Below, one piece after another: positions 36,101 through 44,474 of a DNA stretch of 64,000 bases. How positions within the stretch are numbered: the first letter of the stretch is position 1; every line of letters starts with the position of its first letter. The stretch comes from Aporrectodea caliginosa. Lineage: Eukaryota > Annelida > Clitellata > Crassiclitellata > Lumbricidae. Below the pieces are notes generated by a model. The model made no database searches. It had not been told where the DNA came from and worked only from the letters and a program-made list of their open reading frames with translations. The stretch covers positions 211,001 to 275,000 of the forward strand of contig JACEVL010000515.1 in the NCBI GenBank assembly GCA_020284085.1. The letters are read 5' to 3'. The position numbers and the translations under genes are program-made.

Positions 36101-39100
36101 ATGTCCTCCATTGGCTGCCTGTTCCGTTCCGCATCGAGTTCAAGCTCTGTCTGCTTGTCTTTAAATCACTACACGGAGCTGCGCCCGAGTACCTGCGCGA
36201 TTACTGCACTGGGACTCATTCCTCCGTGTCCGGGCTCCGGCTCCGATCGCTTGCGAAGATTGATCTCCGTGTGCGGAGGATGAGGACGCGCTTCGGTGAT
36301 CGTGCTTTCTCGGCCGCCGGTCCTCGATGCTGGAACAGACTTCCTCCTGCTATCCGATTGACCGACTCATCGGACTCTTTTAAATCCATGCTAAAATCAC
36401 ATTTGTTCGCCAGGGCTTATCCCGACTGCTGTTAGTTGTCTTGTAAGGCGCCCTTGTAATGGCATGGCCGTGTTACGGCGCCATATAAATTGTCGTAATT
36501 ATTATTATTATTATTATTATTATCATTTGGCGGAAATCACCTATAAATATTAAACTGTCTCTACCCGATGGGTTAATACCAGGTTTTCGGCCTTAATGCA
36601 TCAAGTGGAGTAATATAGGTCGCTATACAGCAATTATTAGCTTCAGATTAGGGATGAGCCGATTGGCATTTTTTGGCCGATTTCCGATTCCGATTAGTTG
36701 GCCTGCTCTTTTCGCCGATTCCAATTCCGATAAATGGGCAATATTCACTTTTATTTGGTTCTAGGCGCTGTTTGTTACTAAAAGCCTGACTGTCCGCCAT
36801 TTTGATGATGCTTCAACACAATTTTATTATTTTACACGGGCTTTTAATATTTAAGATTAATATTACCGTAAGAGGTCGCCAAAACAGTTTACTATTTTTG
36901 TATTAATGAAAAAAGGAATTGTTTTTGGTCAAAAATATTACTTTTTTGTTATTCGAATTTTAAGGCCTCGGATCGCCGATTCTGATTAATACCGAACAGT
37001 GCAGAATCCGTCCCGAACCGATTACCGAACGGATAATTATCGGCTCATCCCTACTTCAAATGCAGTAATTAGATGCAAAAATCAATAATCATGGAATACG
37101 AAATTGACCATTTTCCGGCTGATCTAGAAAGCGACTGATCTAGAAAGCGACAAGTGGTCCCTTCTCTCGGTCGACGTCACATATAACTGTAATATTTGCA
37201 ATGGTTACAGAGTACAAACTTGACGGAGTACTAAATGATGCATTGGCTTAGCTCCATTGATTTACATCTAGCTCTTTGCAAACACTGTGCATGGCACACT
37301 TCCTTTTTCCATGTCTTTCTACTTGCATTAGCACCTGAATGCCATTGCCTATTTTGGCACCATTCCAGACAGGTTTGGAAATAAGGAATATTTCTAGAGA
37401 TGCTATTTTTACCGTTAAATTAACTTTGTTCCTGTAGGAAAATTTTAACTTTGATTAACAAACGTAACAAAAATGAAATTAATCAAAATATCTGCTTACA
37501 TTTGGAGTTCCTGGTTGTTGGTTGTAGTTTGGACAAAGTGGAGCCGAATAATGTGGATTATACGCTGGCTGTGGTCCATACGACGGTATCACAGGATTCT
37601 GCAGCCGTGGTTCACATCCTGAGTGGAGATAAGGGGCAGCTGAGACATTTGGTAATGGAGGATACAGATTAGGTGTATATCCCTGGTAAGGATATGTTTG
37701 CAATGGTACAGTTGATTGACAAGTTGCCACTGGATTCTGGCTAGATGTGTTGCTAGGCAAGGGATACGGTGCATTCCATTGACCAGGATGTACTGGATTC
37801 TGTTGGTAAGCATATCCAGGATAAGGATATGGTGCATTTGAATTACCTCGCATGTCTGCATTCTGGTTAGGCATGTGTCCAGGGTACGGAGAGTGTGCAT
37901 TGAACTGATCTAACATCACAGGATTCCGGGATTGTGTATATTGTGCAGGAGGTCCAGGGTATGGAGAGTGTGTCTTGGACTGATCTAACATCACAGGATT
38001 CCGGGACTGTGTATATTGTGCAGGAGGATAAGGGGCATCTAGGCGATTTGGTATCAAAGGATTTTGGGCCAATCCAGTAGGCGGATTCTGGGCCAATCCA
38101 GTAGGTGGATTCTGGGCCAATCCAGCAGGTGGATTCTGGCTAGGCCCAGCAGATGAGACAGGTGCTGCAGGAGTCTGGGGTGATAGGAAGGCATAAGGCA
38201 GTTCGAAGCGATCTGACGTGGTAGAGGTCTCGTGTGAATCAGATTCCATGCGAGCTTCAGGCCTTTCAGACCGACCCGGTATGGATGGACTCTGTATGGA
38301 CCAACACGCTGCTTCCAGAGCATCAGTTTCTGCTTTAGGCGTATCGCCTGTCGACAAACCAAGATTTAAGCAGTCGCCTTTTAAGTCCGCATCTGAACGT
38401 TGATTAGACAGGTCTGCTTCAGAAACATCTCGAATTTTTGTGGACCTCCCCAACTTTGAGAGATTTGTCTCCGAAGAGGCATCAGTTCTGACGGAAGGTG
38501 CATTCAAATTTCCAACCCGTGGTGGTTCTGAATTACTTCGGCTAATTTCTGGATGAGGTTGAGACTTGTGGATAACACTTCCAGCAGGAAGCTTAGATTC
38601 GGCTGGATGAAGAACGCCCAACGTATCTGGCACTTTCTCGGATGCTTTATGATCACCATTGACCTGTATCGAAAAGAAAAATTCATAACACGTCACAGAC
38701 TTTCCAGGAACCAGGAAACATTTCAAAAGCTCTTGCCACGCAGCCATGCTGTGTTTTATGTTACATATCTCCTGGTAAATTTTATGTAATATAATGTGAA
38801 ATATTAGAGCATGCATCAGTACCATCAGAGAATGCAGTTTTATCGGCAGGATTTATCATTAACCACCATCTACATGCATCTTTTGCACCCGATACTGCTG
38901 ATATTCTGCAACCAAAATAAGGAAATAAGTTTCCTCTCTTCTGGCTTGCCAGATGTAACTGATCTGCAAGTCATTGACGACAATGATGACAAAACTTTGA
39001 ATTATGCCTAATAATAATAATAACAGTGACAATTTATATGGCGCCGTAACACAGCCATGCCGTTACAAGGGCGCCTCACAGTCAACAGCAGGGTAGGCCT

Positions 39101-41567
39101 TACAGAACAAATAAGTCTCGAGTCCAGATTTGAAAGAGTCAACTGTGTTAGCCGCTCGCAGGGCAGGAGGAAGACCGTTCCAGCATCTGGGGCCGGCCGC
39201 CGAGAGAGCGCGATCGCCAAAACGGGTTTTCATCCGTTTTACGCGAAGATGCCTAAGTTTTATGCCTAAGTGCATATAGTAACTTATACGCGGTCTCTGA
39301 AATGACTGTTTAATTTCTGCTCGAAAGTAATCCACCTTACTGACTTTCATCTTTTCAGATTTTAAATGAGACCTCATTCGCTACCACTATGGTCTTGTTT
39401 CAACTGAATAAATAAAAGTTTTAGCAGTATATAAGCCCATCCTCCTGGAACAAGCTGCCTAACAACCTGCAAAATGAGCTTCTCAGCTTTTCTCGCCTCT
39501 TTTCTGCAAATGCTTGAAGACCATGTTTGTTCAATTGTGGTTTCATTGTATTAGGTTGGGAGTGCCTCTCTTGAAGTGGTACTAAATACATTTGCAGTTA
39601 CCAATACCATTGTTGTTTTGTGTATTTCACTGTTGAATCGCATAAGTCAGGTAACTTTTAACTCTTAAATAATCTAGCAGTTGCTGAATTGTAGTGATCA
39701 ACTACTAGCATGTGACCAACAACAATGGTACATGCAGAGTATAATAACGTGCAACTATTAAATTAATGAGTTTCATTAATGTATTTATCCAGTGATGGAC
39801 TGACAGCCTACTAGGTGTGAACAATGGAGACAAGGGCAGCTATACCACGTTAACCTGCTCTAGAACTGTACTGCCCTACTGCATACACACATACATTTAT
39901 GTTCACTGTGCAGCATACTCGTTAGTCAAACGCATGTAATTTGTTACACAAGAAAGCATACTTGTTGATCAGCGTGGCAAGGTCTCTGGCAAAAGATTCT
40001 GTGTAGCTGTACATTTCCGTTCACCTCCAGACGATTAATTTCCTTCAGTGGAAATAGATAAGGAGCCTCACAAACGTGACAACCATTTAGAGAAATCTGT
40101 TAAAGCACAAATACCACACAATTCTTCAATTTATAAAATACATACTCACCTAAACATCAAAGTAGTCCGTATCATATCCACATACATCAAGAATTCACGA
40201 TCCTTAGACAGCTCTTTATTATTGCGTCGAGCTGTTAACCCTTTAACAACGAGCTTGTACTAAAATGTATGGGAAACCATAAGCAGCTTGTCGTTACAGA
40301 GTGAATGTCGATGATTCTTAAACTTTGCAGTCTTCAGGGATGTGCAAAACCCTTGAGCCTGTATTCTGGCCAAGATACTATGCCGAGTCCTACGACTTGA
40401 AGTGAAAGACTGTGACAAAGGACGGTCCACTATATGTATAACAGTGGACCATTCTCTGGCACAATCTTTCACTAGCAATAATGGGCTCCCTGATCAACTG
40501 ATCCTTAGAGCACTCAAGGCATTTCCAGATTATAAATCTGTAATGCTGAAATATTTCCAAGAAGTGCACCTTCTAATACTGTTAGAATTATGGTGACACA
40601 CGATGCCTTTGAGACATTCTAAAAGGCAATACATAAATGCACGAATGGTATGCAGAGATTTTACCTTAAAATTTCCATCTGAAACCAGCACAATCACTTC
40701 AAATCGTAGGACTCCAGTCCTTAGAAACCCTCTTTGAAAACTGAAGCCCTTGTCTTCAGCCATTTGTACGCTAAGGACAATTTGACTGGCAAATGTTACA
40801 CATATGCTAATTGCTGCAGTGGTTTTCTTAGAATGACCAAAGTCAAGAATAAATCTGAAACATGCAACAGAAACAATAAATCTAAATCCACATTATCTCT
40901 CATTGTTCAAAAAGAATTATAAATGCTAAAAGATGTAAAGGTAAAGTGGTATTCCTACCAATCCATGTACATGTATTAACCGATGCAATTTTGCAACCAC
41001 CATAATCAGACAGTAAATATTCGAGTACCCTAAAGCTATAAGTAGTAACCTTGAAGGGGCGCTATATAAATCTTCGTAATGAATGAATGAATAAGAAACT
41101 AAAATTCATTGGAATGCTACCATGTTGTAGTAAGCTGCACAAAGTACATTTGAGAAACTCTAAAATTCACGTTGCATCATGCTACCTGAAAAACATTACA
41201 CTGCAATAAAGTAAAAATAGTTAACCTTGTTCCCTCACAATACTCGTAAGTAAATTTCCAAGCATCATTGGTCAGTACGTCATCATTAAGTTGGTAGCTG
41301 GCAGTGGCACAGTTCTTTTACAGGGATTGCCACATCACATATTTACATAGATGAATTTAAAATGAATTTAAACTATATAAATCTATATAATGTTACTCTA
41401 TTCTAACCTAACATAAATGTTATGTTTTATTGCATAAACTTCACCTCAGTTTCTCCAAATGCCATCACAAATACCTACTTTCCATCTTCCTCTTTTTCCA
41501 AAGTGCCTTGCACAACAATCATTACGCCATCTGATAACTCAGGCAAACATGATGTGGTTGGCTTCAT
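33073..41567 (-). CDS. Tandem-repeat galectin-like protein with very long Pro/Tyr-rich linker (7 exons)
   Basis: Spliced model, join of 41567-41479, 40854-40665, 40096-39962, 38663-37500, 34811-34720, 34066-33862 and 33189-33073 (TAA stop). Total 1992 nt, 663 residues. Every junction keeps frame. Galectins are beta-sandwich lectins, cytosolic or secreted without a signal peptide; none is visible here. CRD1 (1-138) shows LPELSDGVMIVVQG, FILDFG, FSFQRG, FEVIVLVSDGNFK, ISLNG and EVNGNVQL. CRD2 (527-663) shows LPGGLKLDQVINIYG, FSVCMSNG, a lone LW, FPFQAGKPFHVAIVCC and VKIFG. These match the order and spacing of a galectin CRD (about 135 residues each). The canonical H-x-N-P-R, V-x-N and W-G-x-E-x-R contacts are mostly absent. 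Translation is assumed to start at the ATG that directly follows the 41568 acceptor; further upstream exons are possible. AATAAA lies at 32898-32903 (minus), about 170 nt past the stop. Exon calls and family are by eye; no transcript was available. Confidence 0.82.
33862..34066 (-). CDS. Galectin-like gene, exon 6 (CRD2 core)
   Basis: 205 nt. Acceptor CACTTCTAG, strong donor CGT|GTGAGT. The first base completes a Gly codon, then FSVCMSNGEAENANVFLN, ...YNLWSQVENS and FPFQAGKPFHVAIVCCYNSFR. The lone Trp sits where galectins have W-G-x-E-x-R; the Gly, Glu and Arg are replaced by S, V and N. H-x-N-P-R is replaced by N-M-V-V-S. Confidence 0.82.
34097..34457. mobile_element. hAT-type MITE with perfect 8-bp target duplication
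   Basis: 361 bp. Ends TAGGGTTGGTAAAA and TTTAACATCCCTA are imperfect inverted repeats, followed inward by repeated CCGAATTTCG motifs. GTTTCAAT occurs directly on both sides (34089-34096, 34458-34465). Non-coding. It lies in intron 5 of the galectin-like gene, about 30 bp from the exon 6 acceptor. Confidence 0.88.
34575..34700 (-). mobile_element. Retroelement 3' end (GTTGCTAA tail)
   Basis: The minus strand contains TTGATGCCTCGCACATT and AAGTTGCTAACTAATAATAA, matching 54830-54890 inverted (TTGATGCCTTGGCATTGG, GCGCTATATAAGTTGCTAA). Galectin-like gene, intron 5. Confidence 0.5.
34720..34811 (-). CDS. Galectin-like gene, exon 5 (CRD2 first strands)
   Basis: 92 nt, phase 0 start after acceptor TGTTTTGTAG. 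It reads W-T-H-S-N-M-K-Y then LPGGLKLDQVINIYGDF, the clearest galectin signature in the window. Galectin homology and the phase of the next exon place the end at TCTGG|GCAAGT, a GC donor, leaving a 2-nt overhang just as in exon 1. A GT donor 5 nt downstream (CAA|GTTTCA) is weak and would break the frame. Confidence 0.78.
35055..36435 (+). pseudogene. Reverse transcriptase of CR1/L2-like LINE, frameshifted
   Basis: The frame starting near 35055 shows SSYRPISNLSFLSKLLE, then HQSAYRKYHSTETALL, LDLSAAFDTVDH (first catalytic Asp), GVPQGSVLGPLLFLLYTADV and the catalytic YADDSQLY box. These are the fingers and palm of a non-LTR reverse transcriptase. At about 36090 one extra C shifts the frame; the C-terminus continues in another frame as RTRFGDRAFSAAGPRCWNRLP to a stop at 36433-36435. 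The N-terminal region and any ORF1/endonuclease are missing, so this copy cannot be autonomous. Confidence 0.88.
35082..36527 (+). mobile_element. 5'-truncated CR1/L2-like non-LTR retrotransposon
   Basis: Coding similarity begins abruptly at about 35082 and runs to a 3' UTR ending in GGCGCCATATAAAT and an (ATT)n tail. The tail, the absence of LTRs and the reverse transcriptase type mark a CR1/L2-group LINE. It is GC-rich against an AT-rich host. It lies in intron 4 of the galectin-like gene, opposite to the gene, and inside an older inverted-repeat unit (34923-37185). Confidence 0.85.
36649..37053. mobile_element. hAT-type MITE with 8-bp target duplication
   Basis: 405 bp. Perfect 15-bp inverted ends TAGGGATGAGCCGAT / ATCGGCTCATCCCTA, followed inward by degenerate CCGATT motifs. 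Flanking 8-mers CTTCAGAT and CTTCAAAT match at 7 of 8 positions. It has no coding capacity, and lies in intron 4 of the galectin-like gene. Confidence 0.85.
37500..38663 (-). CDS. Galectin-like gene, exon 4: 388-codon low-complexity linker
   Basis: 1164 nt without a stop, phase 0 at both ends. Acceptor TTTTCGATACAG follows a good pyrimidine tract; donor is AAT|GTAAGC. The first third is rich in Ser/Glu/Asp/Lys. The rest is rich in Pro, Tyr, Gln and Asn. Internal repeats include GLAQNPPT in tandem, two copies of a roughly 25-residue unit with PPAQYTQSRNPVMLDQ followed by HSPYPG, and scattered PYP, YPG and PYPGYAYQQNP units. The composition recalls the Pro/Gly/Tyr-rich tail of galectin-3, but here it lies between two CRDs. 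It has no Cys-rich or membrane segment. Confidence 0.85.
39009..39380 (-). mobile_element. Second, shorter copy of the same CR1/L2-like LINE (3' end)
   Basis: On the minus strand 39377-39063 encodes the same C-terminal block (KTRFGDRALSAAGPRCWNGLP) and is followed by GGCGCCATATAAATTGTC and a TTA-rich tail near 39009. Its closeness to 36226-36527 shows one family, truncated even more at the 5' end. It sits in intron 3 of the galectin-like gene, in sense orientation. Confidence 0.8.
39435..39600 (+). mobile_element. Decayed LINE 3' fragment
   Basis: Reads SWNKLPNNLQ (LINE C-terminal motif), then a decayed GCCTCTCTTGAAGTGGTACTAAATA tail resembling the GGCGCTATATAAAT terminus. Galectin-like gene, intron 3. 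Confidence 0.5.
39962..40096 (-). CDS. Galectin-like gene, exon 3 (CRD1 last strands)
   Basis: 135 nt, phase 0 at both ends. Acceptor GCTTTAACAG; donor CAA|GTATGC. It reads ISLNGCHVCEAP then LFPLKEINRLEVNGNVQL, the galectin ending pattern (x-V-N-G-x-H, P-L, L-x-V-x-G-D-V-x-L). A second possible donor at 40024 (GAG|GTGAAC) is also in phase and would cut the exon 21 codons short. The galectin pattern favours the longer form. Confidence 0.75.
40402..40472 (-). ncRNA. Candidate 71-nt hairpin in intron 2 of the galectin-like gene
   Basis: Two 30-nt arms (GTGAAAGA...GGTCCACT and its near complement) flank an 11-nt loop. Read on the minus strand, the host gene's strand, three of the five differences become G-U pairs and two are mismatches. 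Read on the plus strand, only one is G-U. Length and shape resemble a miRNA precursor, but a palindromic MITE relic is equally possible. Confidence 0.4.
40665..40854 (-). CDS. Galectin-like gene, exon 2 (CRD1 core)
   Basis: 190 nt between acceptor TGTTTCAG and donor GTAAAA. The first base completes the split codon AA|A (Lys), giving a frame that continues FILDFGHSKK and ends VLVSDGNFK. It aligns by eye with exon 6 (FSVCMSNG ... CCYNSFR) and ends at the same place in the fold. The segment that should carry H-x-N-P-R reads I-S-I-C-V-T-F, so the sugar ligands are missing. An alternative acceptor at 40771 (CCTTAG) is also in phase but would delete the core strands. Confidence 0.78.
41030..41097 (+). 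mobile_element. SINE-type 3' end
   Basis: CCTTGAAGGGGCGCTATATAAATC followed by an AATGAATGAATGAATAAG tail, as in the 25632 SINE. The head is lost. It lies in intron 1 of the galectin-like gene. Confidence 0.7.
41479..41567 (-). CDS. Galectin-like gene, exon 1 of model (CRD1 first strands)
   Basis: 89 nt. It follows a pyrimidine-rich acceptor ending CTATTGCTAG and ends at donor GTAGGT with a 2-nt overhang. Only one frame is open; it reads M-K-P-T-T then LPELSDGVMIVVQGTLEKEED. The L-P...G...I.V.G pattern is the first pair of strands of a galectin CRD. The exon opens exactly with ATG, so it could be the first coding exon behind a 5' UTR intron, or an internal exon. Confidence 0.75.
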
Positions 41568-41716
41568 CTAGCAATAGCAAAAATGACAAAATGCACATTA
41601 AGATGTTCCTAATTTTTACATCCAAGTGAAAAGTGATCACTGAGACCAATGACAAACTAATTTTAACATCAACTACACAAAACTGCCCAAATGGTGACTA
41701 CAAACTCATACTATAT

Positions 41717-42816
41717 TAGGCTGACCAGACGTCCCGGTTTTCCCGGGACAGTCCCGATTTTCTGCTAGCTGTCCCGGCTGCCGGGAAAGGTAGACCAAAC
41801 TCTAAATATGTCCCGGTTTTTAAAAACTGACCTGACTTTCAGATCTTATATATAATTTATTTCATGTGCGTTTGTCATGTGATCAAATAAAGGATATACT
41901 TACTTACTTTATCAACGTCTCCTTGATTTTACTACTGGCATCTGGCGAGTAAATTCATTTTTAATCTCACTTTTATTTGTTACCGGTTCTAAACGTCATA
42001 TTGTCGTAGTGATAATATTCTGATAAAACACATTTTCATAAATAATAATTTTTAATTTACAATCTAAATCCTACAATTTGAAACTAAATTACTGAAATAA
42101 GATTATAAAATGTCAAAACGAAAATGTTCTTTTAACGACGATCTGAAGGCCGAGTTTTCATTCTTGTCCAGCAGTGCGACTGATGGTAGTACTGCATTCA
42201 GCAATATCTGTAAGTCAACTATTTCGGTTGCTCACGGCGGCAGGTCAGACATCAATGACCACATTGCCACTAAGAAACACAAGGTCGCTCTGAGTGCAAG
42301 AGCAAGTTCTTCATCATTACCGAAATATTTTACAGCTAAACAGCCAGGTAAAGAAGAGTATAATTTAGCTGCTGCAGAGGGTACGTATGCATACCACACC
42401 GTATGCCACGATCAAAGTTTCAGATCAATGGATTGTACATCACAGCTGATCAGAAAAATCTTCGAGCCAAAATTTACTTGTGCCAGAGCAAAAACTGAGG
42501 CTATTATTCCAAATTTAATTTTAAAAGCAAGATTTGTTATGATAGAATGTTAGCAGACAAAAAAACTTTTAAGAAGCATACATTCAGGTGCCAAATTTGA
42601 GTAGCCTAACTGATTTGAGAAATTTAGAATTTAATTTTAAATTTAAAAGCATGATTTGAATAAAACCTTTCAGGTAGTCGTATAGTCTTATACCAATATA
42701 ATAAGCATAAAATAGATATTTGTGCAAGTTATATTATGTTAATTATTGACAACATCACAAATTTATTTTGTGATTGAAGTGTCCCGGTTTTTAGTTTCCA
42801 ATATCTGGTCAGCCTA
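41717..42816 (+). mobile_element. Deleted hAT transposon with TSD TACTATAT
   Basis: 1100 bp. Ends TAGGCTGACCAGAC and CTGGTCAGCCTA are inverted, each next to GTCCCGGTTTT. TACTATAT is duplicated perfectly at 41709-41716 and 42817-42824. It still holds the 5' part of a transposase gene (42110-42553) but lacks the catalytic region. It lies about 150 bp upstream of the first modelled galectin exon. Confidence 0.9.
42110..42553 (+). pseudogene. hAT transposase N-terminal fragment with BED-like zinc finger
   Basis: 147 codons from ATG to stop. It begins MSKRKCSFNDDL and contains FSNICKSTISVAHGGRSDIN, then DHIATKKHK and SLPKYFTAKQ. The pattern C-x2-C ... H-x4-H of a BED finger is present, except that the first Cys position is Ser (AGC, one base from TGC). 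The frame stops soon after the finger and no DDE/RNase H domain follows before the right end, so the copy is an internal-deletion relic. Confidence 0.75.
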
Positions 42817-42929
42817 TACTATATATAAACTGAATGAAAAATCCACATACACGTTCATATGCTAAAGGTCAGATTTTCTATACAGAAACAGTCTGAAATC
42901 AGGATAAAAAATTTCACAGCTATTCACAG

Positions 42930-43308
42930 CTATATTCAACTCAACGGGGCCGGATCTGGCATGTTCAATAGTCAACTCTCCTCAATTGGGTTGAGTTACT
43001 CAACTCAATTGGGCTCATTGCACAGCGCTTTGCATGGCTGCAACTTTGTTGACTTATGTCTTCTGTAATTTGTGTTCTTGTGAATTGTTTAATCGTCATA
43101 ACATGTACATGTACAGTGCAGTGCGTTTGTCAGATGCTTCATTAAAGAATAAATATTAATACTATTATTATATTATTATTGCACTAACGCTCCACGTCCG
43201 ATCTCCCATAGGCTGTTAACTCCTGCTCAATATTCAACTCAACGGGGCTGGATCTGGCATGTTCAATATTCACCTCTCCTCAATTGGGTTGAGTTATTCA
43301 ACTCAACT
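42930..43308 (+). repeat. Direct duplication of an 80-bp segment
   Basis: TATTCAACTCAACGGGGC, then GGATCTGGCATGTTCAATA and CTCCTCAATTGGGTTGAGTTA occur at 42932-43010 and again at 43229-43306 with few changes. Each copy has an internal TTGAGTT / AACTCAA inversion. Confidence 0.8.
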
Positions 43309-43334
43309 CTTCCGCCATCTGTGCGTGCCACTAA

Positions 43335-43475
43335 TGCTACATGTGGCTACATGGTTTTCTCTCGACTCTTAAAGACGCACTTTTTCAGCTGTTTGATGGC
43401 CACGTGTTGAGCGCTTCTGTGAGACTCTTAAGTGGCGCTATATAAATGTCTTGTTACATTACATTACATAACGTA
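43335..43475 (+). mobile_element. LINE 3' fragment
   Basis: SRLLKTHFFSCL matches the LINE C-terminal L-K-T-x-x-F motif. It is followed by CTTAAGTGGCGCTATATAAATG and an ATTACATTACATTAC tail. Confidence 0.6.
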
Positions 43476-43696
43476 GCCTATGCCTTGTGCATTGTTACTG
43501 CAGCCTCATAAAAACACGTTACACGTTTCAATATTCTTGCATGACTCGTGGTATAAGCTCTAGATACTAGCTAGCTGTGCTCTCAGTTGGTTGCATTGCA
43601 CTTTAATCATGTCATTGCTCTCCTGCAACAAGCTTACCACAATCCAATAGTAAACTCTAAACTTCTAAAGAGCCACTCGAAAGCCAAGCGCAGGGC

Positions 43697-43736
43697 ACCA
43701 GCTTATTCACGAGCGCTGCGTCGTGAATAAGCTGGT
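43697..43736. other. Perfect 16-bp inverted repeat, 8-nt loop
   Basis: ACCAGCTTATTCACGA / TCGTGAATAAGCTGGT around GCGCTGCG. Confidence 0.9.
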
Positions 43737-44430
43737 AGTCAGAAAGAGGTCTGGATCCGGTTGCCAGAGGACCAGAAGGGGCACAGTAGCCGTTAAGGAG
43801 GGTGTCGTTTAGGTAGAGAATTGGAGGGTGGAGGATCAGATGAGTTGGGGTACGAAGTCTTGAACAGGTGAGACTTCAGCTTTTAGTGAGAAGCCTGAGG
43901 CAGATGCTGGTGAGTAATTGGCAATGACAGTGTAAACTTAACAAATTCTAGCAACAAAAACATTGCTATGCTTAACTACAAACCAACTCACTTTCACTCA
44001 CGTACGCTGATTACAAAAAGCCAACGAGTCTTGAATTTGCAAAAATCTCCGACTGTTTACGACTTCGCCTCAAGGACCTGTAATGCAAAGCAAGGGACAG
44101 TCATCATTAACGTCTCGTGACGAGTTGGAGCGCAGCCCTCTGGCGACCAGGAAGGTTTGTGTAACAAAAGCATTGTAAGTCTATTATATTCATGAAGAAA
44201 AATCAACTAATAATTATATTTACAGAGTTAGACATTGTCTGTGGAGAATATTTAGTATCAAGCGCAAAAGTGTAAGAGGCCGATATCAATGGATAAGAAT
44301 GCCTATCGGATATACAATTTTTACACGGATTTTCTACAGCTCTTAGTACATGATGCACATTCATGCGACTTGCGTTCAGAATGAGATGACGCCACATATA
44401 ATAATACAGTTACTGTACAGTAGATGTCAC

Positions 44431-44474
44431 CTATTCTTAGGTAGATGTGTGACACTCATTGCACCTAAGAATAG
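44431..44474. other. Perfect 12-bp inverted repeat, 20-nt loop
   Basis: CTATTCTTAGGT / ACCTAAGAATAG. Confidence 0.85.

Larger units (their letters stand above)
34923..37185. repeat. Inverted-repeat unit split by LINE and hAT insertions
   Basis: 34923-34960 and the reverse complement of 37148-37185 match at 32 of 38 positions (core GACCACTTGTCG). A second matching block with CGGAAAAT and AATTTC lies just inside both arms. This looks like an older element or fold-back duplication into which the CR1-like LINE (35082-36527) and a hAT MITE (36649-37053) later inserted. Confidence 0.6.

Noticed and set aside
40260..40596. Overlapping plus and minus short proteins with similar sequence
   Set aside because: The similarity comes from the 40402-40472 inverted repeat, not from coding.
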